Of a stretch of 64,000 nt of DNA, positions 12,925-24,676 are shown in pieces. Below the pieces are notes generated by a model. It saw only the letters and a program-made list of their open reading frames with translations, searched no databases and had not been told where the DNA came from. A program made the position numbers and the translations under genes. Location of the stretch: contig NC_079883.1 of NCBI RefSeq assembly GCF_029227915.1, positions 17,858,001 through 17,922,000 on the forward strand, given 5' to 3'. Each line of letters begins with the position of its first letter. The first letter of the stretch is position 1. The stretch is from Hydractinia symbiolongicarpus. Taxonomy: Eukaryota; Cnidaria; Hydrozoa; Anthoathecata; Hydractiniidae.

Positions 12925-15127
12925 TTAGGCTGCAAGAGGCCATATTACAGTCGTTAGACGCATGTACTTGTAGTTAACGGTGTTATAACGCCATGGCGCA
13001 ATGGAAATCGACTTGTGACGTCGTAGTCCATTGAGAGTGGAAGGATTAGACCAATGGTAACCTGCGCAGGCACGTGGAACAACGTGATTTATGTATACGG
13101 ACTTTATTAGGCCGCAAAAGCCAATATTACAGCCTTTAGGGGCCTGTACACGTGTTTGACGGTGTTGTGAAGCCGTGGCGCTATGAAAAACAACTTGGGA
13201 CTTCGTAGTCCTTTGAGAGTGGAAGGATATGACCAATGATAACCTGCGCAGGCACGTGCAACCACTTGATATACGTGTAAGGTCTTTATTAGGCCGCAAG
13301 AGGCCATATTACAGTCGTTAGACGCATGTACTCGTAGTTAACGGTGTTATAACGCCATGGCGCAACGGAAAACGACTTGGGACGTCGTAGTCCATTGAGA
13401 GGGGAAGGATTAGACCAATGGTAACCTGCGCAGGAACGTGCATACACGTGATATACGTGTAAGGCCTTTATTAGGGTACAAGAGGCTATATTACAGTCGT
13501 TAGACGCATGTACCCGTAGTTAACGGTGTTATTACGCCATGGCGCAATGGAAAACAACTTGGGACGTCGTAGTCCATTGAGAGTGGAAGGATAAGACCAA
13601 TGGTAACTTGCGCAGGCACGTGCAACCACGTGATATACGTGTAAGGCCTTTATTAGGCTGCAAAAGATCATATTACAGCCTTTAGAGACCTGTACACGTG
13701 GTTCACTGTGTTATAAAGCCGTGGCGCAATGGAAAACAACTTGGGACTTCGTAGTCCTTTGAGAGTGGAAGGATAAGACCAATGATAACCTGCGCAGGCA
13801 CCTGCAACCACGTGATATACGTGTAAGGCCTTTATTAGTGTACAAGAGGCTATATTACAGCCCTTAGGGGCTTGTACGTGTGGCTGACGCTGTTATAAAG
13901 CCATGGCGCAATGGAAAACTACTTGGGACGTCGTAGTTCATTGAGAGTGGAAGGAGAAGACCAATGGTAACCTGCGCAGGCACGTGCAACCACGTGATAT
14001 ACGTGTAAGGCCTTTATTAGTGTACAAGAGGCTATATTACAGCCCTTAGGGGCTTGTACGTGTGGCTGACGCTGTTATAAAGCCATGGCGCAATGAAAAA
14101 CTACTTGGGACGTCGTAGTTCATTGAGAGAGGAAGGAGAAGACTTATGGTAACCTGCGCAGGCACGTGCAACCACGTGATATATGTGTAAGGCCTTTATT
14201 AGGCTGCAAGAGGCCATATTACAGTCGTTAGACGCATGTACTTGTAGTTAACGGTGTTATAACGCCATGGCCCAATGGAAATCGACTTGTGACGTCGTAG
14301 TCCATTGAGAGTGGAAGGATTAGACCAATGGTAACCTGCGCAGGCACGTGCAACCACGTGATATACGTGTAAGGCCTTTATTAGGGTACAAGAGGCTATA
14401 TTACAGCCGTTTGGGGCCTGTGCGCGTGGCTGACGCTGTTATAAAGCTATGGCGCAATGGAAAACAACTTGGGACGTCGTAGTCCATTGAGAGTGGAAGG
14501 ATAAGACCAATGGTAACCTGCGCAGGCACGTGGAACAACGTGATTCATGTATGCGGACTTTATTAGGCCGCAAAAGGCCATATTACAGCCTTTAGTGGCC
14601 TGTACACGTGTTTGACGGTGTTGTAAAGCCGTGGCGCTATGGAAAACAACTTGGGACTTCGTAGTCCTTTGAGAGTGGAAGGATAAGACCAATGATGACC
14701 TGCGCAGGCACGTGCAACCACGTGATATACGTGTAAGGCCTTTATTAGTGTACAAGAGGCTATATTGCAGCCCTTAGGGGCTTGTACGTGTGGCTGACGC
14801 TGTTATAAAGCCATGGCGCAATGGAAAACTACTTGGGACGTCGTAGTTCATTGAGAGTGGAAGGAGAAGACCAATGGTAACCTGCGCAGGCACGTGCACC
14901 CACGTGATATACGTTTAAGGCCTTTATTAGGCTGCAATAGGCCATATTACAGTCGTTAGACGCATGTACTTGTGGTTAACGGTGTTATAACGCCATGGCG
15001 CAATGGAAAACGACTTGTGACGTCGTAGTCCATTGAGAGTGGAAGGATTAGACCAATGGTAACCTGCGCAGGCACGTGCAACTACGTGATATACGTGTAA
15101 GGCCTTTATTAGGCTGCAAGAGGCCAT
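12925..15127 (-). repeat. Left flank copy of a ~16.9-kb spaced repeat
   Basis: The class order and rare marks here (AAATCGACTTGTG, GGATATGACC, ACCACTTGATATACG, then GGTTCACTGTG, then Y-type) recur at 29811-31831. The first part is displaced 16886 bp, which equals 93 monomers of which five are 174 bp; beyond one lost monomer the shift becomes 16704. The homogenised core therefore lies between two related flanks. Confidence 0.75.
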
Positions 15128-15372
15128 ATTACAGTCGTTAGACGCATGTACTTGTAGTTAACGGTGTTATAACGCCATGGCACAATGGAAAACGACTTGT
15201 GACGTCGTAGTCCATTGAGAGTGGAAGGATTAGACCAATGGTAACCTGCGCAGGCACGTGGAACAACGTGATTTATGTATACGGACTTTATTAGGCCGCA
15301 AAAGCCAATATTACAGCCTTTAGGGGCCTGTACACGTGTTTGACGGTGTTGTGAAGCCGTGGCGCTATGGAA
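13735..15372 (-). repeat. 1638-bp tandem duplication, copy 1 (9 monomers)
   Basis: Nine full-length monomers are repeated immediately at 15373. Where I compared them directly the copies differ at only a few bases: CCTGC/CGTGC near 13801/15439, C/A at 13829/15467 and A/T at 14926/16564. The left edge is approximate (13724-13735), where GCGCAATGG against GCGCTATGG marks the end of similarity. Confidence 0.85.
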
Positions 15373-17010
15373 AACAACTTGGGACTTCGTAGTCCTTTGA
15401 GAGTGGAAGGATAAGACCAATGATAACCTGCGCAGGCACGTGCAACCACGTGATATACGTGTAAGGACTTTATTAGTGTACAAGAGGCTATATTACAGCC
15501 CTTAGGGGCTTGTACGTGTGGCTGACGCTGTTATAAAGCCATGGCGCAATGGAAAACTACTTGGGACGTCGTAGTTCATTGAGAGTGGAAGGAGAAGACC
15601 AATGGTAACCTGCGCAGGCACGTGCAACCACGTGATATACGTGTAAGGCCTTTATTAGTGTACAAGAGGCTATATTACAGCCCTTAGGGGCTTGTACGTG
15701 TGGCTGACGCTGTTATAAAGCCATGGCGCAATGAAAAACTACTTGGGACGTCGTAGTTCATTGAGAGAGGAAGGAGAAGACTTATGGTAACCTGCGCAGG
15801 CACGTGCAACCACGTGATATATGTGTAAGGCCTTTATTAGGCTGCAAGAGGCCATATTACAGTCGTTAGACGCATGTACTTGTAGTTAACGGTGTTATAA
15901 CGCCATGGCCCAATGGAAATCGACTTGTGACGTCGTAGTCCATTGAGAGTGGAAGGATTAGACCAATGGTAACCTGCGCAGGCACGTGCAACCACGTGAT
16001 ATACGTGTAAGGCCTTTATTAGGGTACAAGAGGCTATATTACAGCCGTTTGGGGCCTGTGCGCGTGGCTGACGCTGTTATAAAGCTATGGCGCAATGGAA
16101 AACAACTTGGGACGTCGTAGTCCATTGAGAGTGGAAGGATAAGACCAATGGTAACCTGCGCAGGCACGTGGAACAACGTGATTCATGTATGCGGACTTTA
16201 TTAGGCCGCAAAAGGCCATATTACAGCCTTTAGTGGCCTGTACACGTGTTTGACGGTGTTGTAAAGCCGTGGCGCTATGGAAAACAACTTGGGACTTCGT
16301 AGTCCTTTGAGAGTGGAAGGATAAGACCAATGATGACCTGCGCAGGCACGTGCAACCACGTGATATACGTGTAAGGCCTTTATTAGTGTACAAGAGGCTA
16401 TATTGCAGCCCTTAGGGGCTTGTACGTGTGGCTGACGCTGTTATAAAGCCATGGCGCAATGGAAAACTACTTGGGACGTCGTAGTTCATTGAGAGTGGAA
16501 GGAGAAGACCAATGGTAACCTGCGCAGGCACGTGCACCCACGTGATATACGTTTAAGGCCTTTTTTAGGCTGCAATAGGCCATATTACAGTCGTTAGACG
16601 CATGTACTTGTGGTTAACGGTGTTATAACGCCATGGCGCAATGGAAAACGACTTGTGACGTCGTAGTCCATTGAGAGTGGAAGGATTAGACCAATGGTAA
16701 CCTGCGCAGGCACGTGCAACTACGTGATATACGTGTAAGGCCTTTATTAGGCTGCAAGAGGCCATATTACAGTCGTTAGACGCATGTACTTGTAGTTAAC
16801 GGTGTTATAACGCCATGGCACAATGGAAAACGACTTGTGACGTCGTAGTCCATTGAGAGTGGAAGGATTAGACCAATGGTAACCTGCGCAGGCACGTGGA
16901 ACAACGTGATTTATGTATACGGACTTTATTAGGCCGCAAAAGCCAATATTACAGCCTTTAGGGGCCTGTACACGTGTTTGACGGTGTTGTGAAGCCGTGG
17001 CGCTATGGAA
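15373..17010 (-). repeat. 1638-bp tandem duplication, copy 2
   Basis: Matches copy 1 with a constant shift of 1638 bp. Similarity at this shift continues to about 17186, where GCAATAAAAAACTAC replaces GCAATGGAAAACTAC, so a little more than two periods are present. Confidence 0.85.
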
Positions 17011-17966
17011 AACAACTTGGGACTTCGTAGTCCTTTGAGAGTGGAAGGATAAGACCAATGATAACCTGCGCAGGCACGTGCAACCACGTGATATACGTGT
17101 AAGGACTTTATTAGTGTACAAGAGGCTATATTACAGCCCTTAGGGGCTTGTACGTGTGGCTGACGCTGTTATAAAGCCATGGCGCAATAAAAAACTACTT
17201 GGGACGTCGTAGTTCATTGAGAGTGGAAGGAGAAGACTTATGGTAACCTGCGCAGGCACGTGCAACCACGTGATATATGTGTAAGGCCTTTATTAGGCTG
17301 CAAAAGGCCATATTACAGTCGTTAGACGCATGTACCAGTAGTTTACGGTGTTATAACGCCATGGCGCAATGGAAAACGACTTGTGACGTCGTAGTCCATT
17401 GAGAGTGGAAGGATTAGACAAATGGTAACCTGCGCAGGCACGTGGAACCACGTGATATACGTGTAAGGCCTTTATTAGGCTGCAAGAGGCAGCCTTTAGG
17501 GGCCTGTACACGTGGTTGACGGTGTTGTGAAGCCGTGGCGCTATGAAAAACAACTTGGGACTTCGTAGTCCTTTGAGAGTGGAAGGATAAGACCAATGAT
17601 AACCTGCGCAGGCACGTGCAACCACGTAATATATGTGTAAGGCCATTATTAAGCTGCAAAAGGCCATGTTACAGTCGTTAGACGCATGTACCCGTAGTTA
17701 ACGGTGTTATTACGCCATGGCGCAATGGAAAACAACTTGGGACGTCGTAGTCCATTGAGAGTGGAAGGATAAGACCAATGGTAACTTGCGCAGGCACGTG
17801 CAACCACGTGATATACGTGTAAGGCCTTTATTAGGGTACAAGAGGCTATATTACAGTCGTTAGACGCATGTACCCGTAGTTAACGGTGTTATTACGCCAT
17901 GGCGCAATGGAAAACAACTTGGGACGTCGTAGTCCATTGAGAGTGGAAGGATAAGACCAATGGTAA
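16155..17966 (-). repeat. 1812-bp tandem duplication, copy 1 (10 monomers)
   Basis: Nine 182-bp monomers plus one 174-bp monomer. The match to 17967-19778 begins near landmark 16155, where AACTTGCGC against AACCTGCGC marks the junction. It overlaps the second 1638-bp copy, so this duplication came later and used part of that copy. Confidence 0.85.
17429..17602 (-). repeat. 174-bp short monomer
   Basis: The 8-bp deletion lies at about 17491. Landmarks are 17429 and 17603. This copy is the template of the one at 19241, 1812 bp away. Confidence 0.9.
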
Positions 17967-19778
17967 CTTGCGCAGGCACGTGGAACAACGTGATTCATGT
18001 ATGCGGACTTTATTAGGCCGCAAAAGGCCATATTACAGCCTTTAGTGGCCTGTACACGTGTTTGACGGTGTTGTAAAGCCGTGGCGCTATGGAAAACAAC
18101 TTGGGACTTCGTAGTCCTTTGAGAGTGGAAGGATAAGACCAATGATGACCTGCGCAGGCACGTGCAACCACGTGATATACGTGTAAGGCCTTTATTAGTG
18201 TACAAGAGGCTATATTGCAGCCCTTAGGGGCTTGTACGTGTGGCTGACGCTGTTATAAAGCCATGGCGCAATGGAAAACTACTTGGGACGTCGTAGTTCA
18301 TTGAGGGTGGAAGGAGAAGACCAATGGTAACCTGCGCAGGCACGTGCACCCACGTGATATACGTTTAAGGCCTTTATTAGGCTGCAATAGGCCATATTAC
18401 AGTCGTTAGACGCATGTACTTGTGGTTAACGGTGTTATAACGCCATGGCGCAATGGAAAACGACTTGTGACGTCGTAGTCCATTGAGAGTGGAAGGATTA
18501 GACCAATGGTAACCTGCGCAGGCACGTGCAACTACGTGATATACGTGTAAGGCCTTTATTAGGCTGCAAGAGGCCATATTACAGTCGTTAGACGCATGTA
18601 CTTGTAGTTAACGGTGTTATAACGCCATGGCACAATGGAAAACGACTTGTGACGTCGTAGTCCATTGAGAGTGGAAGGATTAGACCAATGGTAACCTGCG
18701 CAGGCACGTGGAACAACGTGATTTATGTATACGGACTTTATTAGGCCGCAAAAGCCAATATTACAGCCTTTAGGGGCCTGTACACGTGTTTGACGGTGTT
18801 GTGAAGCCGTGGCGCTATGGAAAACAACTTGGGACTTCGTAGTCCTTTGAGAGTGGAAGGATAAGACCAATGATAACCTGCGCAGGCACGTGCAACCACG
18901 TGATATACGTGTAAGGACTTTATTAGTGTACAAGAGGCTATATTACAGCCCTTAGGGGCTTGTACGTGTGGCTGACGCTGTTATAAAGCCATGGCGCAAT
19001 AAAAAACTACTTGGGACGTCGTAGTTCATTGAGAGTGGAAGGAGAAGACTTATGGTAACCTGCGCAGGCACGTGCAACCACGTGATATATGTGTAAGGCC
19101 TTTATTAGGCTGCAAAAGGCCATATTACAGTCGTTAGACGCATGTACCAGTAGTTTACGGTGTTATAACGCCATGGCGCAATGGAAAACGACTTGTGACG
19201 TCGTAGTCCATTGAGAGTGGAAGGATTAGACAAATGGTAACCTGCGCAGGCACGTGGAACCACGTGATATACGTGTAAGGCCTTTATTAGGCTGCAAGAG
19301 GCAGCCTTTAGGGGCCTGTACACGTGGTTGACGGTGTTGTGAAGCCGTGGCGCTATGAAAAACAACTTGGGACTTCGTAGTCCTTTGAGAGTGGAAGGAT
19401 AAGACCAATGATAACCTGCGCAGGCACGTGCAACCACGTAATATATGTGTAAGGCCATTATTAAGCTGCAAAAGGCCATGTTACAGTCGTTAGACGCATG
19501 TACCCGTAGTTAACGGTGTTATTACGCCATGGCGCAATGGAAAACAACTTGGGACGTCGTAGTCCATTGAGAGTGGAAGGATAAGACCAATGGTAACTTG
19601 CGCAGGCACGTGCAACCACGTGATATACGTGTAAGGCCTTTATTAGGGTACAAGAGGCTATATTACAGTCGTTAGACGCATGTACCCGTAGTTAACGGTG
19701 TTATTACGCCATGGCGCAATGGAAAACAACTTGGGACGTCGTAGTCCATTGAGAGTGGAAGGATAAGACCAATGGTAA
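17967..19778 (-). repeat. 1812-bp tandem duplication, copy 2
   Basis: Shifted 1812 bp from copy 1. Visible differences are few: G at about 18306 (TTGAGGGTGG), and A at 18376 against T at 16564. The T at 16564 is absent here and in the 1638-bp sister, so it arose after both duplications. Confidence 0.85.
19241..19414 (-). repeat. 174-bp short monomer at the 5262-bp duplication start
   Basis: The 8-bp deletion lies at about 19303. This monomer sits just inside the left edge of the 5262-bp tandem duplication (19234), and its duplicate is at 24503-24676. Confidence 0.9.
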
Positions 19779-22690
19779 CTTGCGCAGGCACGTGCAACCA
19801 CGTGATATACGTGTAAGGCCTTTATTAGGCTGCAAAAGGTCATATTACAGCCTTTAGAGACCTGTACACGTGGTTGACTGTGTTATAAAGCCGTGGCGCA
19901 ATGGAAAACAACTTGGGACTTCGTAGTCCTTTGAGAGTGGAAGGATAAGACCAATGATAACCTGCGCAAGCACGTGCAACCACGTGATATACGTGTAAGG
20001 CCTTTATTAGTGTACAAGAGGCTATATTACAGCCCTTAGGGGCTTGTACGTGTGGCTGACGCTGTTATAAAGCCATGGCGCAATGGAAAACTACTTGGGA
20101 CGTCGTAGTTCAATGAGAGTGGAAGGAGAAGACTTATGGTAACCTGCGCAGGCACGTGCAACCACGTGATATATGTGTAAGGCCTTTATTAGGCTGCAAG
20201 AGGCCATATTACAGTCGTTAGACGCATGTACTTGTAGTTAACGGTGTTATAACGCCATGGCGCAATGGAAATCGACTTGTGACGTCGTAGTCCATTGAGA
20301 GTGGAAGGATTAGACCAATGGTGACCTGCGCAGGCACGTGGAACAACGTGATTTATGTATACGGACTTTATTAGGCCGCAAAAGCCAATATTACAGCCTT
20401 TAGGGGCCTGTACACGTGTTTGAAGGTGTTGTGAAGCCGTGGCGCTATGAAAAACAACTTGGGACTTCGTAGTCCTTTGAGAGTGGAAGGATAAGACCAA
20501 TGGTAACTTGCGCAGGCACGTGCAACCACGTGATATACGTGTAAGGCTTTTATTAGGCTGCAAAAGATCATATTACAGCCTTTAGAGACCTGTACACGTG
20601 GTTCACTGTGTTATAAAGCCGTGGCGCAATGGAAAACAACTTGGGACTTCGTAGTCCTTTGAGAGTGGAAGGATAAGACCAATGATAACCTGCGCAGGCA
20701 CGTGCAACCACGTGATATACGTGTAAGGCCTTTATTAGTGTACAAGAGGCTATATTACAGCCCTTAGGGGCTTGTACGTGTGGCTGACGCTGTTATAAAG
20801 CCATGGCGCAATGGAAAACTACTTGGGACGTCGTAGTTCATTGAGAGTGGAAGGAGAAGACCAATGGTAACCTGCGCAGGCACGTGCAACCACGTGATAT
20901 ACGTGTAAGGCCTTTATTAGTGTACAAGAGGCTATATTACAGCCCTTAGGGGCTTGTACGTGTGGCTGACGCTGTTATAAAGCCATGGCGCAATGAAAAA
21001 CTACTTGGGACGTCGTAGTTCATTGAGAGAGGAAGGAGAAGACTTATGGTAACCTGCGCAGGCACGTGCAACCACGTGATATATGTGTAAGGCCTTTATT
21101 AGGCTGCAAGAGGCCATATTACAGTCGTTAGACGCATGTACTTGTAGTTAACGGTGTTATAACGCCATGGCCCAATGGAAATCGACTTGTGACGTCGTAG
21201 TCCATTGAGAGTGGAAGGATTAGACCAATGGTAACCTGCGCAGGCACGTGCAACCACGTGATATACGTGTAAGGCCTTTATTAGGGTACAAGAGGCTATA
21301 TTACAGCCGTTTGGGGCCTGTGCGCGTGGCTGACGCTGTTATAAAGCTATGGCGCAATGGAAAACAACTTGGGACGTCGTAGTCCATTGAGAGTGGAAGG
21401 ATAAGACCAATGGTAACCTGCGCAGGCACGTGTAACAACGTGATTCATGTAAGCGGACTTTATTAGGCCGCAAAAGGCCATATTACAGCCTTTAGTGGCC
21501 TGTACACGTGTTTGACGGTGTTGTAAAGCCGTGGCGCTATGGAAAACAACTTGGGACTTCGTAGTCCTTTGAGAGTGGAAGGATAAGACCAATGATAACC
21601 TGCGCAGGCACGTGCAACCACGTGATATACGTGTAAGGCCTTTATTAGTGTACAAGAGGCTATATTGCAGCCCTTAGGGGCTTGTACGTGTGGCTGACGC
21701 TGTTATAAAGCCATGGCGCAATGGAAAACTACTTGGGACGTCGTAGTTCATTGAGAGTGGAAGGAGAAGACCAATGGTAACCTGCGCAGGCACGTGCACC
21801 CACGTGATATATGTTTAAGGCCTTTATTAGGCTGCAATAGGCCATATTACAGTCGTTAGACGCATGTACTTGTAGTTAACGGTGTTATAACGCCATGGCG
21901 CAATGGAAAACGACTTGTGACGTCGTAGTCCATTGAGAGTGGAAGGATTAGACCAATGGTAACCTGCGCAGGCACGTGCAACTACGTGATATACGTGTAA
22001 GGCCTTTATTAGGCTGCAAGAGGCCATATTACAGTCGTTAGACGCATGTACTTGTAGTTAACGGTGTTATAACGCCATGGCGCAATGGAAAACGACTTGT
22101 GACGTCGTAGTCCATTGAGAGTGGAAGGATTAGACCAATGGTAACCTGCGCAGGCACGTGGAACAACGTGATTTATGTATACGGACTTTATTAGGCCGCA
22201 AAAGCCAATATTACAGCCTTTAGGGGCCTGTACACGTGTTTGACGGTGTTGTGAAGCCGTGGCGCTATGGAAAACAACTTGGGACTTCGTAGTCCTTTGA
22301 GAGTGGAAGGATAAGACCAATGATAACCTGCGCAGGCACGTGCAACCACGTGATATACGTGTAAGGACTTTATTAGTGTACAAGAGGCTATATTACAGCC
22401 CTTAGGGGCTTGTACGTGTGGCTGACGCTGTTATAAAGCCATGGCGCAATGAAAAACTACTTGGGACGTCGTAGTTCATTGAGAGTGGAAGGAGAAGACT
22501 TATGGTAACCTGCGCAGGCACGTGCAACCACGTGATATATGTGTAAGGCCTTTATTAGGCTGCAAAAGGCCATATTACAGTCGTTAGACGCATGTACCAG
22601 TAGTTTACGGTGTTATAACGCCATGGCGCAATGGAAAACGACTTGTGACGTCGTAGTCCATTGAGAGTGGAAGGATTAGACAAATGGTAA

Positions 22691-22864
22691 CCTGCGCAGG
22701 CACGTGGAACCACGTGATATACGTGTAAGGCCTTTATTAGGCTGCAAGAGGCAGCCTTTAGGGGCCTGTACACGTGGTTGACGGTGTTGTGAAGCCGTGG
22801 CGCTATGAAAAACAACTTGGGACTTCGTAGTCCTTTGAGAGTGGAAGGATAAGACCAATGATAA
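22691..22864 (-). repeat. 174-bp short monomer
   Basis: The 8-bp deletion lies at about 22751. It is the second short unit inside the first 5262-bp copy; its partner is at 27953-28126. Confidence 0.9.
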
Positions 22865-24320
22865 CCTGCGCAGGCACGTGCAACCACGTAATATATGTGT
22901 AAGGCCATTATTAGGCTGCAAAAGGCCATATTACAGTCGTTAGACGCATGTACCCGTAGTTAACGGTGTTATTACGCCATGGCGCAATGGAAAACAACTT
23001 GGGACGTCGTAGTCCATTGAGAGTGGAAGGATAAGACCAATGGTAACTTGCGCAGGCACGTGCAACCACGTGATATACGTGTAAGGCCTTTATTAGGGTA
23101 CAAGAGGCTATATTACAGTCGTTAGACGCATGTACCCGTAGTTAACGGTGTTATTACGCCATGGCGCAATGGAAAACAACTTGGGACGTCGTAGTCCATT
23201 GAGAGTGGAAGGATAAGACCAATGGTAACTTGCGCAGGCACGTGCAACCACGTGATATACGTGTAAGGCCTTTATTAGGCTGCAAAAGGTCATATTACAG
23301 CCTTTAGAGACCTGTACACGTGGTTGACTGTGTTATAAAGCCGTGGCGCAATGGAAAACAACTTGGGACTTCGTAGTCCTTTGAGAGTGGAAGGATAAGA
23401 CCAATGATAACCTGCGCAGGCACGTGCAACCACGTGATATACGTGTAAGGCCTTTATTAGTGTACAAGAGGCTATATTACAGCCCTTAGGGGCTTGTACG
23501 TGTGGCTGACGCTGTTATAAAGCCATGGCGCAATGGAAAACTACTTGGAACGTCGTAGTTCATTGAGAGTGGAAGGATAAGACCAATGATAACCTGCGCA
23601 GGCACGTGCAACCACGTAATATATGTGTAAGGCCATTATTAGGCTGCAAAAGGCCATATTACAGTCGTTAGACGCATGTACCCGTAGTTAACGGTGTTAT
23701 TACGCCATGGCGCAATGGAAAACAACTTGGGACGTCGTAGTCCATTGAGAGTGGAAGGATAAGACCAATGGTAACTTGCGCAGGCACGTGCAACCACGTG
23801 ATATACGTGTAAGGCCTTTATTAGGGTACAAGAGGCTATATTACAGTCGTTAGACGCATGTACCCGTAGTTAACGGTGTTATTACGCCATGGCGCAATGG
23901 AAAACAACTTGGGACGTCGTAGTCCATTGAGAGTGGAAGGATAAGACCAATGGTAACTTGCGCAGGCACGTGCAACCACGTGATATACGTGTAAGGCCTT
24001 TATTAGGCTGCAAAAGGTCATATTACAGCCTTTAGAGACCTGTACACGTGGTTGACTGTGTTATAAAGCCGTGGCGCAATGAAAAACAACTTGGGACTTC
24101 GTAGTCCTTTGAGAGTGGAAGGATAAGACCAATGATAACCTGCGCAGGCACGTGCAACCACGTGATATACGTGTAAGGCCTTTATTAGTGTACAAGAGGC
24201 TATATTACAGCCCTTAGGGGCTTGTACGTGTGGCTGACGCTGTTATAAAGCCATGGCGCAATGGAAAACTACTTGGAACGTCGTAGTTCATTGAGAGTGG
24301 AAGGAGAAGACCAATGGTAA
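22865..24320 (-). repeat. 728-bp tetramer pair inside 5262-bp copy 1
   Basis: Two four-monomer groups begin at landmarks 22865 and 23593 and match until about 24305. They resemble the pair at 11423-12878. The pair existed before the 5262-bp event because it appears in both copies. Confidence 0.82.
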
Positions 24321-24502
24321 CCTGCGCAGGCACGTGCAACCACGTGATATACGTGTAAGGCCTTTATTAGTGTACAAGAGGCTATATTACAGCCCTTAGG
24401 GGCTTGTACGTGTGGCTGACGCTGTTATAAAGCCATGGCGCAATGAAAAACTACTTGGGACGTCGTAGTTCATTGAGAGTGGAAGGAGAAGACTTATGGT
24501 AA

Positions 24503-24676
24503 CCTGCGCAGGCACGTGGAACCACGTGATATACGTGTAAGGCCTTTATTAGGCTGCAAGAGGCAGCCTTTAGGGGCCTGTACACGTGGTTGACGGTGTT
24601 GTGAAGCCGTGGCGCTATGAAAAACAACTTGGGACTTCGTAGTCCTTTGAGAGTGGAAGGATAAGACCAATGATAA
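24503..24676 (-). repeat. 174-bp short monomer at the duplication junction
   Basis: The 8-bp deletion lies at about 24563. Upstream of 24496 the sequence is E-type with GACTT; from there it equals the 19234 region, marking the junction between the two 5262-bp copies. Confidence 0.9.

Larger units (their letters stand above)
19234..24495 (-). repeat. 5262-bp tandem duplication, copy 1 (29 monomers)
   Basis: The unit length equals 27 x 182 + 2 x 174. Similarity at shift 5262 starts at 19234 (ATGGTAACC after CAA, against GACTT before 24496). The copies agree in every monomer class and length variant checked, with isolated differences such as CCTGCGCAAG/CCTGCGAAAG at 19961/25223, GGCTTTTATT/GGCCTTTATT near 20547, and TGTAAC/TGGAAC near 21431. 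Confidence 0.9.
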
